DNA of 64,000 nucleotides. Source: Lachnospiraceae bacterium. GTDB lineage: Bacteria; Bacillota; Clostridia; Lachnospirales; Lachnospiraceae. This document shows, piece by piece, positions 43,687 to 51,748 of the stretch. The DNA is taken from contig JAILCX010000004.1 of the NCBI GenBank assembly GCA_024690205.1, positions 123,245 to 187,244 of the forward strand, given 5' to 3'. Below the pieces are notes generated by a model that worked only from the letters and a program-made list of their open reading frames with translations, did no database searches and was not told the origin of the DNA. A program made the position numbers and the translations under genes. How positions within the stretch are numbered: position 1 is the stretch's first letter; the number at the start of each line of letters is the position of its first letter.

Positions 43687-45339
43687 TTACTTATTTCTGT
43701 TCTTGGCAAGATACATCGCCTTGTCCGCTTCCTTGAATAATTCGCGGAAGAATGACTGATCATCCCGCCATTCTTTCTGGGCATATCCGTAATCCACTTT
43801 AATGGGAAATGCATTGTACTTATTATACTCAGCAACGCTCTTGTCAAAATCATCAAGATATTTCTCCGCAACAAGTGGTTTGTCTACCATTATCACAGCA
43901 AACTCATCTCCGCCTATTCTGTAGCACCTTCCGACAGATGAGAATATCCTGTTGATGATATCCGATGTGCCCGTTATCATCTTGTCACCTGCCTGGTGAC
44001 CGATAGAATCATTTATATCTTTAATTCCTCTTATATCAAAGACGATGATCGATACCATCTTGCCCTGCATGTTCTCAGACTGCATGGAACTGAATCTTGC
44101 TTCGAAAGAGGTCCTGTTCTCAAGTCCCGTCATAACATCGGAATAAGCAAGCGACTTGTAAGTATCTATGAACTTCATCTCTTTTATCTGATCTATTCTT
44201 CTGCTCCACAATATCTTTAAGATCATAAGGAAAAACATAAAGAATCCCAACGCAAAGACAGACGGAGCATAGCCCTTTGTAGGTGCGATATAGAAAAGCA
44301 AAAGCCCTGCAACCGCAGATGCTATAAGACACATCATGCCAGCGATAAGCGAGGATGAATGGGTCCCCTTCCTTTGAAGGAGCACGTACACAAATGCAAG
44401 GAAAGATGAAGCGAGAATATAAACATGTGTTAACGGCAGTAAAGAGATGGGATCGGCTACACCTGTAATGAATCCAAATACATTTATAAGGGGTAAAAGA
44501 AGCCCGATTGCCCACATAACCTCAAACACCGCCCTGCCACGCTGGAAAATGGTCTTACATATACCGTTAAAGGGAATGCACATGGCTGATAGCGCAACAA
44601 ACGAGATAAATGATACCGGTGCCGCTGCATTCGTAATGAACTGAGGAAGATCAGAGCTGCAGACGATCCACATCATCGAAAGGAGCATAAACGACATGAA
44701 ATGTACGGTAAGCTTTATATCCTCCGTCCGGTGGTTTGACACCTGAACAATAAGCAGCAGCATTGCTATAAAGAAAAGGACCGTAACAAATACACATACG
44801 AAAAGCCGCATGAGGTTATTCTTTAAAACGTTTCCTTTTAACTGATCTATCGGGCCGAATTCCGGAGCATTTATATCAAATCTCATGGAATATCTGGGCT
44901 GGACATATATAACGATCTTTTTTCCGACCATCGACCGGTCAAGCGGAGTTATGATCCTTATATTGCCAAGCAGCTTTCCGAAAGGAAGCGGATCACTCAT
45001 TCCGTAAGTCATGACCAGCTCATTTCCGACAAAGATCTGGTTTCTGCAATATGCAGCATAGGTCATGATGCCCCAGCCGTCCTTTACATACTCGGGAACC
45101 CTGGCTTCCATGACTATGGTCGAATTGGCAACCCCTTTGACGGCAAACGGGAACTCGGCAAGATCCGCGTTGATGTTCCACTCAACTTCTTCACCGTAAT
45201 TGTCATCAAATCCGAGACTTATCTCTTCATTGTTGGAGTTGATAACTGTATATATTACTGCAAGAACTGACGAAATCACAATGACTACCGCCAGGATCTT
45301 AACGATCGCAGATTTTTTTTCATTCATGATTTTTATCAA
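43687..45339 (-). CDS. Membrane-bound diguanylate cyclase (GGDEF)
   Basis: A 550-residue protein that should make c-di-GMP. An N-terminal anchor (about 12-32) is followed by an external beta-rich sensor domain (about 40-185), seven or so membrane helices (about 190-370; 7TM-DISM-like layout), then GGDEF with YRIGGDEFAVIMV. The residues where the RxxD inhibitory site would be do not match, so feedback control by c-di-GMP is unlikely. Start is TTG, eight bases after GGGG; an ATG four codons later lacks a spaced ribosome site. No EAL domain. Confidence 0.9.
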   Translation of the reverse strand: MIKIMNEKKSAIVKILAVVIVISSVLAVIYTVINSNNEEISLGFDDNYGEEVEWNINADLAEFPFAVKGVANSTIVMEARVPEYVKDGWGIMTYAAYCRNQIFVGNELVMTYGMSDPLPFGKLLGNIRIITPLDRSMVGKKIVIYVQPRYSMRFDINAPEFGPIDQLKGNVLKNNLMRLFVCVFVTVLFFIAMLLLIVQVSNHRTEDIKLTVHFMSFMLLSMMWIVCSSDLPQFITNAAAPVSFISFVALSAMCIPFNGICKTIFQRGRAVFEVMWAIGLLLPLINVFGFITGVADPISLLPLTHVYILASSFLAFVYVLLQRKGTHSSSLIAGMMCLIASAVAGLLLFYIAPTKGYAPSVFALGFFMFFLMILKILWSRRIDQIKEMKFIDTYKSLAYSDVMTGLENRTSFEARFSSMQSENMQGKMVSIIVFDIRGIKDINDSIGHQAGDKMITGTSDIINRIFSSVGRCYRIGGDEFAVIMVDKPLVAEKYLDDFDKSVAEYNKYNAFPIKVDYGYAQKEWRDDQSFFRELFKEADKAMYLAKNRNK

Positions 45340-45353
45340 ATGTTTTACCCCAT

Positions 45354-46286
45354 TTAACTAAACGAAATTATATCATCCTTGGGCTTTTGGGTTTCCTCAA
45401 TGGAAATTGCTTCCAAAACAGGGCCCTCACCCTGGTAATCTGCAAAATATTCCAATCTGACAACAGCTTTTACTTTGACCCACTGTCTTTCCTTAAGCTT
45501 ATCAGAGTCCTTATATCTGCAGGCAAACCCCAGAAATGCCATATCATCGGCACAACATGTCATCGCCATTCTGCCGGGGATAAAGTATCCCTTTGGAAAC
45601 TCGGGCGGTTTAACGACAAGTGCCGTAAAGCTTATTGTTTTTCCGACATATCTGCCTACATTATCAAGTGAATCTATATACCATATACCGTAGCCCTGAT
45701 TATCAAGTTCTATAACGGGAGCATTAAGGTCGAAAGGAAGATCCTCTTCGAATATGGTCTGTATCTCTCCGTCTTTTCCTTCAAAGATGATATCCGCCGC
45801 CTGGTTGACAGCTTTGATATTTCTCTTAAATGAAGGCAGCTCGTCTATCAATCCGTCACATCTGTTAAAGATGATCATCTCGGATTTGCGGAGCATCTCC
45901 GCAAGGAGTGAACGCATATTGGTGTAGTAATTCGAAAATGTCGAAGCGTCGATAGTCGTTATCTGCTGCTCGATGCTCCAGTTCCCGGGAAGAGCGATGT
46001 TCTTAAAATTCCACATCCCGTTCCACTCAATGATGATCCTTTCAGGATCATATTCCCCGTCAAACTTAAGCAGATTTTCAACCGTGAAATCCTCTTCATA
46101 TTCGATAACGACAAGGTCGGTTCTTGATCTTTTTAAAAGCTCGGGATCGTATTCTACTTCGCCTTCTTCACAAAGGACTATAAGCGTGCGTCCTTTGGTC
46201 TGAAAGTAGGGCTGAGCTATCGTATAATTTATAAATTCGGTTTTACCGCTTTCCAAAAAACCGTTGATCACAAAAACCGGTTTCAT
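45354..46286 (-). CDS. COG0523 (CobW-like) GTPase fused to a DUF1980-like domain
   Basis: A 310-residue protein. The N-terminal two thirds is a G3E GTPase: Walker A VFVINGFLESGKTEF, IFNRCDGL as the NKxD-like motif. The CxCC metal motif of the family is absent (LCEEGEVEYD in its place). Residues about 215-310 (GRYVGKTISFTALVV ... GRMAMTCCADDMAFLGFACR ... WVKVKAVV) resemble the C-terminal domain of TIGR03943/YcgQ (DUF1980), found in zinc-regulated loci. GGAG before ATG 46286 was preferred to an ATG at 46307. It lies 18 bases after the His-rich partner gene. Confidence 0.8.
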   Translation of the reverse strand: MKPVFVINGFLESGKTEFINYTIAQPYFQTKGRTLIVLCEEGEVEYDPELLKRSRTDLVVIEYEEDFTVENLLKFDGEYDPERIIIEWNGMWNFKNIALPGNWSIEQQITTIDASTFSNYYTNMRSLLAEMLRKSEMIIFNRCDGLIDELPSFKRNIKAVNQAADIIFEGKDGEIQTIFEEDLPFDLNAPVIELDNQGYGIWYIDSLDNVGRYVGKTISFTALVVKPPEFPKGYFIPGRMAMTCCADDMAFLGFACRYKDSDKLKERQWVKVKAVVRLEYFADYQGEGPVLEAISIEETQKPKDDIISFS

Positions 46287-46303
46287 AACTTCTCCAAAAC
46301 TTA

Positions 46304-47431
46304 TCATTTAACAAAAAGTGCTTTAAGATTATCTTCCTTGAGTCCGGCACCGATGACACAGAACTTTCCGGTAACATCGCTTTTGCCGTCACGGATATTT
46401 AACTCGCCCGGAACATAGTCAAAGTAGATAAATCCGCCTTCTTTGCCCTGAACCATTCCCTTGGCTCTTAAAACGACACCGTATCTGTCTTCATCATCAA
46501 GGGCGTTAAGGATATCTTCAAGGTCCTTCTTTGAGTAAGCAGAAGGAGTTTCCGTGCCCCAGCTCTGGAAAACTTCATCCGCGTCATGATGATGGTGATG
46601 ATGTCCATGCTCATCGTGATCATGATCGTGATGATGTTCATGCTCGTCGTGATCATGATCGTGGTGATGATGTTCGTGCTCATCGTGGTCGTGATCGTGG
46701 TGATGATGCTCGTGTTCATCGTGATCATCATGATCGTGGTGATGATGTTCATGCTCATCGTGGTCATGATGGTGGTGATGCTCATGCTCGTCATGGAGCT
46801 TCATGACCTCTTCAAGGAGTTCCTTTTCAAGGTCTTTTGCGCCTTCAATGGTGCCAAGTATATCTTTTCCGTCAAGGCTGTCCCAGGGTGTTGTCACTAT
46901 GGTTGCCTTGGCATTGTGCTCTCTTATAAGATCGATCGCCGTTTTTAATTTATCCTCGGAAATGTTCTGAGTACGGGAAAGGACGATCGTTCCCGCATGC
47001 TCAATCTGATTGACAAAAAACTCTCCGAAGTTCTTGATATACATCTTGGCTTTTGAAGCATCGACAACTGCTACAGCGCTGTTAAGGATAACCTCTTTTT
47101 CATCGCATACATTCTTTACGGCTTTCATTACATCCGACAATTTGCCGACACCCGAAGGCTCTATAAGGATCCTGTCGGGATGATATTTTTCAAGCACTTC
47201 GTGCAATGATGTTCCGAAGTCTCCAACAAGTGAACAGCAGATACATCCGGAATTCATCTCTTTTATCTCAATTCCCGATTCCTTTAAAAATCCTCCGTCC
47301 ACACCGATCTCACCAAATTCGTTTTCTATGAGAACTGCCTGATCATTGTTCAATGCTTCCTTCAAAAGCTTCTTGATCAGTGTGGTTTTCCCGGCTCCCA
47401 AAAATCCGGAAAAGATATCAATCTTAGTCAT
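46304..47431 (-). CDS. COG0523 (CobW-like) metallochaperone GTPase with long His-rich tract
   Basis: A 375-residue G3E GTPase. Walker A is FSGFLGAGKTTLIKKLL (GAGKTT at 12-17), the metal-binding motif is GCICC (62-66), and EPSG follows at 91-94. Residues 213-283 are almost entirely His, Asp and Glu in imperfect repeats, then the CobW C-terminal domain (GVVLRAKGMVQGKEGGFIYFDY). The tract would bind many zinc or nickel ions. Zinc delivery under limitation is the best-supported role of this family. ATG follows AAAGGAG. Confidence 0.93.
   Translation of the reverse strand: MTKIDIFSGFLGAGKTTLIKKLLKEALNNDQAVLIENEFGEIGVDGGFLKESGIEIKEMNSGCICCSLVGDFGTSLHEVLEKYHPDRILIEPSGVGKLSDVMKAVKNVCDEKEVILNSAVAVVDASKAKMYIKNFGEFFVNQIEHAGTIVLSRTQNISEDKLKTAIDLIREHNAKATIVTTPWDSLDGKDILGTIEGAKDLEKELLEEVMKLHDEHEHHHHHDHDEHEHHHHDHDDHDEHEHHHHDHDHDEHEHHHHDHDHDEHEHHHDHDHDEHGHHHHHHDADEVFQSWGTETPSAYSKKDLEDILNALDDEDRYGVVLRAKGMVQGKEGGFIYFDYVPGELNIRDGKSDVTGKFCVIGAGLKEDNLKALFVK
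46583..46795 (-). repeat. Tandem repeats encoding the His/Asp/Glu tract
   Basis: About five imperfect copies of a 39-45 base unit encoding HDEHEHHHHDHD-like segments. Units differ by silent changes and a few in-frame deletions, so the array probably expands and contracts. Confidence 0.85.
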
Positions 47432-47471
47432 TTTTTCATACTCCTTTTATATCCTTTCAAAGCGCATCAAA

Positions 47472-47494
47472 TGCCCGGATATCATGACCGGGCA
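47472..47494 (-). terminator. GC-rich hairpin after the 234-residue gene
   Basis: TGCCCGG and CCGGGCA pair perfectly with a nine-base loop. The following minus-strand bases (TTTGATG) are only weakly T-rich, so termination may be inefficient and the COG0523 genes could be partly cotranscribed. Confidence 0.45.
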
Positions 47495-47511
47495 CCCGAA
47501 CTCTTTGATCT

Positions 47512-48216
47512 TTAATTATTTTTGCTTCCGTTAAAGATATCATCCATGATATCCATCCTGCCGTTTTCAAGCGCTTCTTCAACGGCTTTTGCCTTAAGTT
47601 CCTCATTGGCGCCGTTGGCAAATACCCTGCCCATCGTTTCGATGGCTTTTTCATTTGCCGCGATCTCATCCTTTATCCTTGAAGAGCTTTCTTCGTTTTC
47701 CTCTTCTTTGTCTTCTTCTTTTTGAACGGCTCTTACGCCTTCTTCAGGATTCTCTTCTTCTTCGGTCTTTTGAACAGCCTTTTCATCGTCCTCCTGCATC
47801 AGTTCCTTTCTTCTTTCGATCTCCCTGTCGTACTTGATCTTGTCGATCTTTCCCTGGGAGTACAACGTCTGGAGCTGATCTTCGGTGTAACCCGTTAAAG
47901 TGGTTATCTCTTTATCTTCTTCGTTGTTTTCCTCATTCTTTTTAATTACCATACCGTCTTCAAGAGCTTTTACGGATTCCTGTTTTGCGGTAGCGGTATC
48001 TCCGTTTTCGGAAACCCCGATCACATCACCGTAAACCGCTTCCCTGACATCCTCACGACGCTGCGTTTCTTTTGTTTCTTCGGCTTTTTGGTTTTGCTCC
48101 TTTAAACGTTCCGCAGGAGAAAGCTTCGCATCGTTATCCGGTCGGGAAACTCTGCTGTTGCGTTCAATATCTATGTTGATCCTATTGTTGTTCGTCATAT
48201 TCGTACCAATTGCCAT
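47512..48216 (-). CDS. Acidic coiled-coil protein of unknown function
   Basis: A 234-residue soluble protein I do not recognise. It opens MAIGTNMTNNNRINIDIERN, is highly charged (long Glu/Lys runs at about 65-110 and 140-185), and contains one ordered-looking patch, TGYTEDQLQTLYSQGKIDKIKYDREIERRKEL, and a helical end (ANEELKAKAVEEALENGRMDIMDDIF). No membrane segment, signal or enzyme motif. GGGAGG precedes the ATG, so it is surely translated. It is flanked by ispD and the COG0523 genes. Confidence 0.75.
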   Translation of the reverse strand: MAIGTNMTNNNRINIDIERNSRVSRPDNDAKLSPAERLKEQNQKAEETKETQRREDVREAVYGDVIGVSENGDTATAKQESVKALEDGMVIKKNEENNEEDKEITTLTGYTEDQLQTLYSQGKIDKIKYDREIERRKELMQEDDEKAVQKTEEEENPEEGVRAVQKEEDKEEENEESSSRIKDEIAANEKAIETMGRVFANGANEELKAKAVEEALENGRMDIMDDIFNGSKNN

Positions 48217-48276
48217 ACACCATTCCCTCCCTTTTTATGATTCTATAAAAATCCTTCATCTGCTTTTTTCAACATT

Positions 48277-48307
48277 AAAGGCACGTACGCCTAACGTCCG
48301 TGCCTTT
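48277..48307. terminator. Terminator hairpin after ispD
   Basis: AAAGGCACG and CGTGCCTTT pair perfectly around 13 bases. T-rich on both sides (TTTAATG, TTTATATT). It lies 31 bases after the ispD stop. Confidence 0.6.
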
Positions 48308-48337
48308 ATATTATAACATATTCTTCGTAACAATACA

Positions 48338-49057
48338 CTATTTTAACAATGAAAGGATACCTCTTGAGCCGACTGATGAAATATACCTGTCAAGATCCTC
48401 TTTTGTGGTTATTTTATAGTTGCTCTCCTCACCGTGGATCATACATACATTAAGCCCCGCAAGGACCGCCGGTTCCGTGGTTCCGTTGATATTAAGGATA
48501 TCATCGGGAATGAGCCTTTCATTAGCCTCAATGTACTTGCCGAGCCTGAATGCTTCGGGTGCCTGGCCTGCATAGATACGACTCCGATCAAGCACTCTTG
48601 TTATCGATGTCCCGTCATTGCTTAAGTACACCGTATCCTTCATCGGGAGAACGGGTATAACCCCGTCATAAAACTTACACTCATCAACGCAGGCATTAAG
48701 CAGTGCTTCGCTGACGTTAGGACGTGCCGCATCATGTACGATGACTATGTCCTTGGGTTTGGCGTATTCCCTGATCCCATAAAGTCCGTTCAGAATCGAC
48801 AGTTGTCTTGTCTTTCCGGGATCCGAAAAGCCTTTAAGCACAGAGCTTTCCACGCCTTCGCTTTTCATTTCGGATACTATCCTGTCGCGCCATTTTTCAT
48901 CGGCAACGATATGTATCCCGTCTATCTTTTTGCATTCAAGGACCTTAAGAAGGCACCTTGTGATGATCATGCTCCCCTTAACACTTATATACTGTTTCGG
49001 TATGTCCGAACCTAATCTTTTTCCCGTACCTCCTGAGAGGATAAGCGCTATGTTCAT
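48338..49057 (-). CDS. ispD: IspD-type cytidylyltransferase
   Basis: A 239-residue nucleotidyltransferase: LILSGGTGKRLGSDIPKQYISVKG (CTP-binding loop), VIVHDAARPNVSEALL, PMKDTVYLS and IHGEESNYKITTKEDLDRY are the IspD signatures. IspD makes CDP-methylerythritol in the MEP isoprenoid pathway. The close relative TarI makes CDP-ribitol for teichoic acids, and some features (NGTTEPAVLAG) leave that possible; there is no tarJ-like gene next to it, which favours IspD. It begins ten bases after the upstream coiled-coil gene. Confidence 0.8.
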   Translation of the reverse strand: MNIALILSGGTGKRLGSDIPKQYISVKGSMIITRCLLKVLECKKIDGIHIVADEKWRDRIVSEMKSEGVESSVLKGFSDPGKTRQLSILNGLYGIREYAKPKDIVIVHDAARPNVSEALLNACVDECKFYDGVIPVLPMKDTVYLSNDGTSITRVLDRSRIYAGQAPEAFRLGKYIEANERLIPDDILNINGTTEPAVLAGLNVCMIHGEESNYKITTKEDLDRYISSVGSRGILSLLK

Positions 49058-49066
49058 GAAATCTCC

Positions 49067-49672
49067 CTAAATTGCTACATCTATCGTGCCGGCTGCTTCC
49101 GAAGATCCTTCCGGCACATCAGGAATCTCTATATCAGGAAGTTCTCCGGAATACTCGGTATTGTCTGCAACCTCCGTGCAGTCCCGGGGTTCTTCGGTTT
49201 CTTCATCTTCCCATAAAGACTTGTGCTTTTTTCTTTCCTTTTCAAGCTGCATGGCCATTCTTTGCATATTCTTGGCCATCTGATACATCTTGTCATCGTA
49301 TTCAAGCAGCTTTTTTTCATCCGTTGCCGGGACTATGTCTCCTTTGGCGAGCCTTCTGAATACTATCATGATCTTTCCGAGGTTTTCGACCTCTTCTTCC
49401 ATGGCCTCACCCTGCTGCTTTGATGCTTCCATGTTGCATGCAGCAACCCATTGTTCCGCCAGGGAATCGAGAACTTTCTGGTTTTCTTCAAATGCCTTTT
49501 CTGTATCATTCAAAGAAATCTCAAGCGTTGCCGCCTGATCAAGGTACTTTTGATCATTGGTGATCCGGTAGTTTTTTTCGGCCTCCTGTTTTTGGTCGTA
49601 AAGATCTTTTATCTGTTCAACCAGGATCTTTCTGTTGCCGTAATATACCGGACGGGCTTCTGCTATCTTCAT
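49067..49672 (-). CDS. Coiled-coil protein of unknown function
   Basis: A 201-residue protein with no recognised domain. It starts MKIAEARPVYYGNRKILVEQIKDLY and is mostly helical with heptads (about 15-75 and 115-150), including MYQMAKNMQRMAMQLEKERKK; the tail is acidic with IPDVPEGSSE. No signal or membrane segment. Start follows AAAGGAGG. It and the 47512 gene flank ispD, both being charged coiled-coil proteins of Lachnospiraceae type. A cell-envelope or flagellar link would be guesswork. Confidence 0.75.
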   Translation of the reverse strand: MKIAEARPVYYGNRKILVEQIKDLYDQKQEAEKNYRITNDQKYLDQAATLEISLNDTEKAFEENQKVLDSLAEQWVAACNMEASKQQGEAMEEEVENLGKIMIVFRRLAKGDIVPATDEKKLLEYDDKMYQMAKNMQRMAMQLEKERKKHKSLWEDEETEEPRDCTEVADNTEYSGELPDIEIPDVPEGSSEAAGTIDVAI

Positions 49673-49694
49673 TCGGCACCTCCTTTTGCCTCAT

Positions 49695-49726
49695 CGCGAA
49701 ATCCTTTTCGCGTATGGATATCCATA
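49695..49726 (-). other. Hairpin and perfect 14-bp palindrome upstream of the coiled-coil gene
   Basis: CGCGAA and TTCGCG (49695-49712) form a hairpin, and TATGGATATCCATA (49713-49726) is a perfect palindrome, in the 102-bp gap before the gene. They may be a leader structure and an operator; no convincing promoter was seen. Confidence 0.35.
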
Positions 49727-49774
49727 TTGTATATCGGACAAAGATACGGGATCTTTTAGTACCTGTCAGCTCTG

Positions 49775-50863
49775 TCACTCATATATGCAATATCTTTTTT
49801 CCACATCGGCCTTTGCTTTATAAAGCGCCATGTCGGTCCTCTTAAATATCGTTTTGTAGTCTTTTTCCTCACCGTTATATTTTGCTATTCCGATGCTCAC
49901 GCTGACGATCTTTTCCTTGTCGGGCAAAAAGACATTTTCCGATATTCCTTTTATCATGTTGTTTGCGACATCCGATGCAAATCCGGAGTCGTCCCTGCCT
50001 TTTATAAAGATCAGGAATTCGTCTCCTCCGAATCGTCCGACTATCTCGTCCTTTTTGAAAAAGGTCGCCAGAAACTTTCCTATCTGCTCGATCACATTGT
50101 CTCCGACATCATGGCCGTATGTATCGTTGATCGTCTTAAACCTGTCAACGTCAAACATGAACATGAGGCCTTTATCTCCCGGATCATCCGTCAGGTATTC
50201 GTTTATTCCCCTGATAAGGGCACCTTTGTTCTTAAGGCCCGTAAGTTCATCCGTATCCTTAAGGATATTTATCTGTCTCGTATAAACAAATTCCTTGATA
50301 CGTACGGCATTTGCAAGGATATTAAGGAATATCCCGACGATCGTAAAGATTATAACGTTAACAAGATCTATCTTCCAAATATAATAAGGCTTTACCCTGT
50401 GCATCCAGATCAAAAACACGGTTGAAGCACAGCACAGTTCAATCGCCATAAAGTACGGCTTGTCCACCATAAAAAGCGGAGCGATGAGTAGGAACACTAC
50501 GAATGTCACTGCAGGATAATCAGGTTTATTGGCCGTGATAAAACAGCCGAGGATAAAAAGTATCGAAATGGAAAGATAGATCAGGAACTGGGCAAAAAGA
50601 GAGTCCTTTTTGAGGACAAAAAAGCCTGAAAGCGCAGCTATCGAATATACAAAAGAGCACAAATAAAACACCCTGTTTATCTGCATGATATTACTTAAAA
50701 ACGTGCTGGCAAACAGGATCCCAAACACGGCAGCCATCAGAAAATGAAGGGCGCGCCATATGATAAAGTTTGAAACATAGGCATCTTTTTTCAGTATCCT
50801 GTATTCTTCCTTTTCGATGCCGCAAAAACAAAAATAATTAATGAGAAGTCTTAATAATTTCAT
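49775..50863 (-). CDS. Membrane diguanylate cyclase (GGDEF)
   Basis: A 362-residue protein: a short cytosolic start, six hydrophobic segments (about 32-195), a brief coiled coil and a C-terminal GGDEF domain (DTDELTGLKNKGALIRGINEYL ... VGRFGGDEFLIFIKG). KKDE stands where the RxxD inhibitory site would be, so product inhibition is doubtful. The sensor ligand is unknown. It is the second GGDEF protein within 7 kb, consistent with motility-to-attachment control in a flagellated, piliated cell. Confidence 0.9.
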   Translation of the reverse strand: MKLLRLLINYFCFCGIEKEEYRILKKDAYVSNFIIWRALHFLMAAVFGILFASTFLSNIMQINRVFYLCSFVYSIAALSGFFVLKKDSLFAQFLIYLSISILFILGCFITANKPDYPAVTFVVFLLIAPLFMVDKPYFMAIELCCASTVFLIWMHRVKPYYIWKIDLVNVIIFTIVGIFLNILANAVRIKEFVYTRQINILKDTDELTGLKNKGALIRGINEYLTDDPGDKGLMFMFDVDRFKTINDTYGHDVGDNVIEQIGKFLATFFKKDEIVGRFGGDEFLIFIKGRDDSGFASDVANNMIKGISENVFLPDKEKIVSVSIGIAKYNGEEKDYKTIFKRTDMALYKAKADVEKRYCIYE

Positions 50864-50900
50864 GAGTTATATTATATCATAATCCTTAATCTTATTGCTT

Positions 50901-51740
50901 TTATGAGCGGGGTAATGTAGCATTCATGCTTCCGGTACGATAGCCTTTAAGGTCAAGAGTCACGAACATGAATCCGATCTCCTTAAACCTCTCATAGATG
51001 GCATTACGAACCTCATCACGTGCGATATCCGGAATGTCCTTTGGCGGGACTTCGATCCTTGCAAGGTTTCCGTGCAGTCTCACACGCTCTTCCAAAAATC
51101 CCTGCTCTATAAGGTACTGCTCGGCAAGGTCTATCATGCGGAGCTTTTCTTTTGTAATCTCCTCACCGTAAACAAACCTTGATGCAAGGCATGCGTACGC
51201 CGGCTTGCTCCATGTGGGAAGTCCCATGGCCTTTGATACTTCACGTATCTCTTTTTTGTAAAAGCCGCACTCTCTTAACGGGCTTTTTACCGAAAGCTCC
51301 GAAACGGCTCTTAATCCGGGTCTGTAGTCACCGATATCGTCCATGTTCGAACCTTCGGCAACATATCCGATACCGTTTTCCTTTGCAATCCTTATGATCT
51401 CGGTAAAAATCCTGTGCTTACAAAAATAGCACCTGTCCGGACCGTTATGACGGTATTCTTCATCCTGCATCGGATCGACCGTACATGACAATATCGTTAT
51501 GCCTCTCTCCTTGCAAAAAGACCGTGCATCCGTAAGCTCTCTTTCGGGTACCGATTCATCCACGCAGATAACGGCTATAGCCTTATCACCAAGCACCTCA
51601 CAGGCTACAGCTAAAAGAAAAGACGAGTCTACACCTCCCGAAAAACCGACGGCAAGCGAGCCAAGTTCCCTTATATATTCTTCCAAACAGCTTAGCTTAT
51701 CTTTAAGCTCACCGGATAGCAATCCCTTTGTTTTGATCAT
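50901..51740 (-). CDS. larE: LarE-like ATP-dependent sacrificial sulfur transferase
   Basis: A 279-residue PP-loop protein. The ATP site is VGFSGGVDSSFLLAVA; EYRHNGPDRCYFCKHR and EGSNMDDIGDYRPGLRA follow; C184 in KPAYACLASRF matches the sacrificial cysteine of Lactobacillus LarE. LarE makes the nickel pincer cofactor of lactate racemase together with LarB and LarC. Neither larA, larB nor larC is in this window, so its partners are elsewhere or it serves another pathway. Confidence 0.9.
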   Translation of the reverse strand: MIKTKGLLSGELKDKLSCLEEYIRELGSLAVGFSGGVDSSFLLAVACEVLGDKAIAVICVDESVPERELTDARSFCKERGITILSCTVDPMQDEEYRHNGPDRCYFCKHRIFTEIIRIAKENGIGYVAEGSNMDDIGDYRPGLRAVSELSVKSPLRECGFYKKEIREVSKAMGLPTWSKPAYACLASRFVYGEEITKEKLRMIDLAEQYLIEQGFLEERVRLHGNLARIEVPPKDIPDIARDEVRNAIYERFKEIGFMFVTLDLKGYRTGSMNATLPRS

Positions 51741-51748
51741 AGATTCCC

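Noticed and set aside
46580..46800. Possible CRISPR-like array
   Set aside because: The repeats are in-frame coding repeats without spacers.
46586..46948. Open frames opposite the His-rich tract
   Set aside because: They are mirror frames of the repeat-encoded His/Asp codons; the minus-strand gene has a clear domain and ribosome site.
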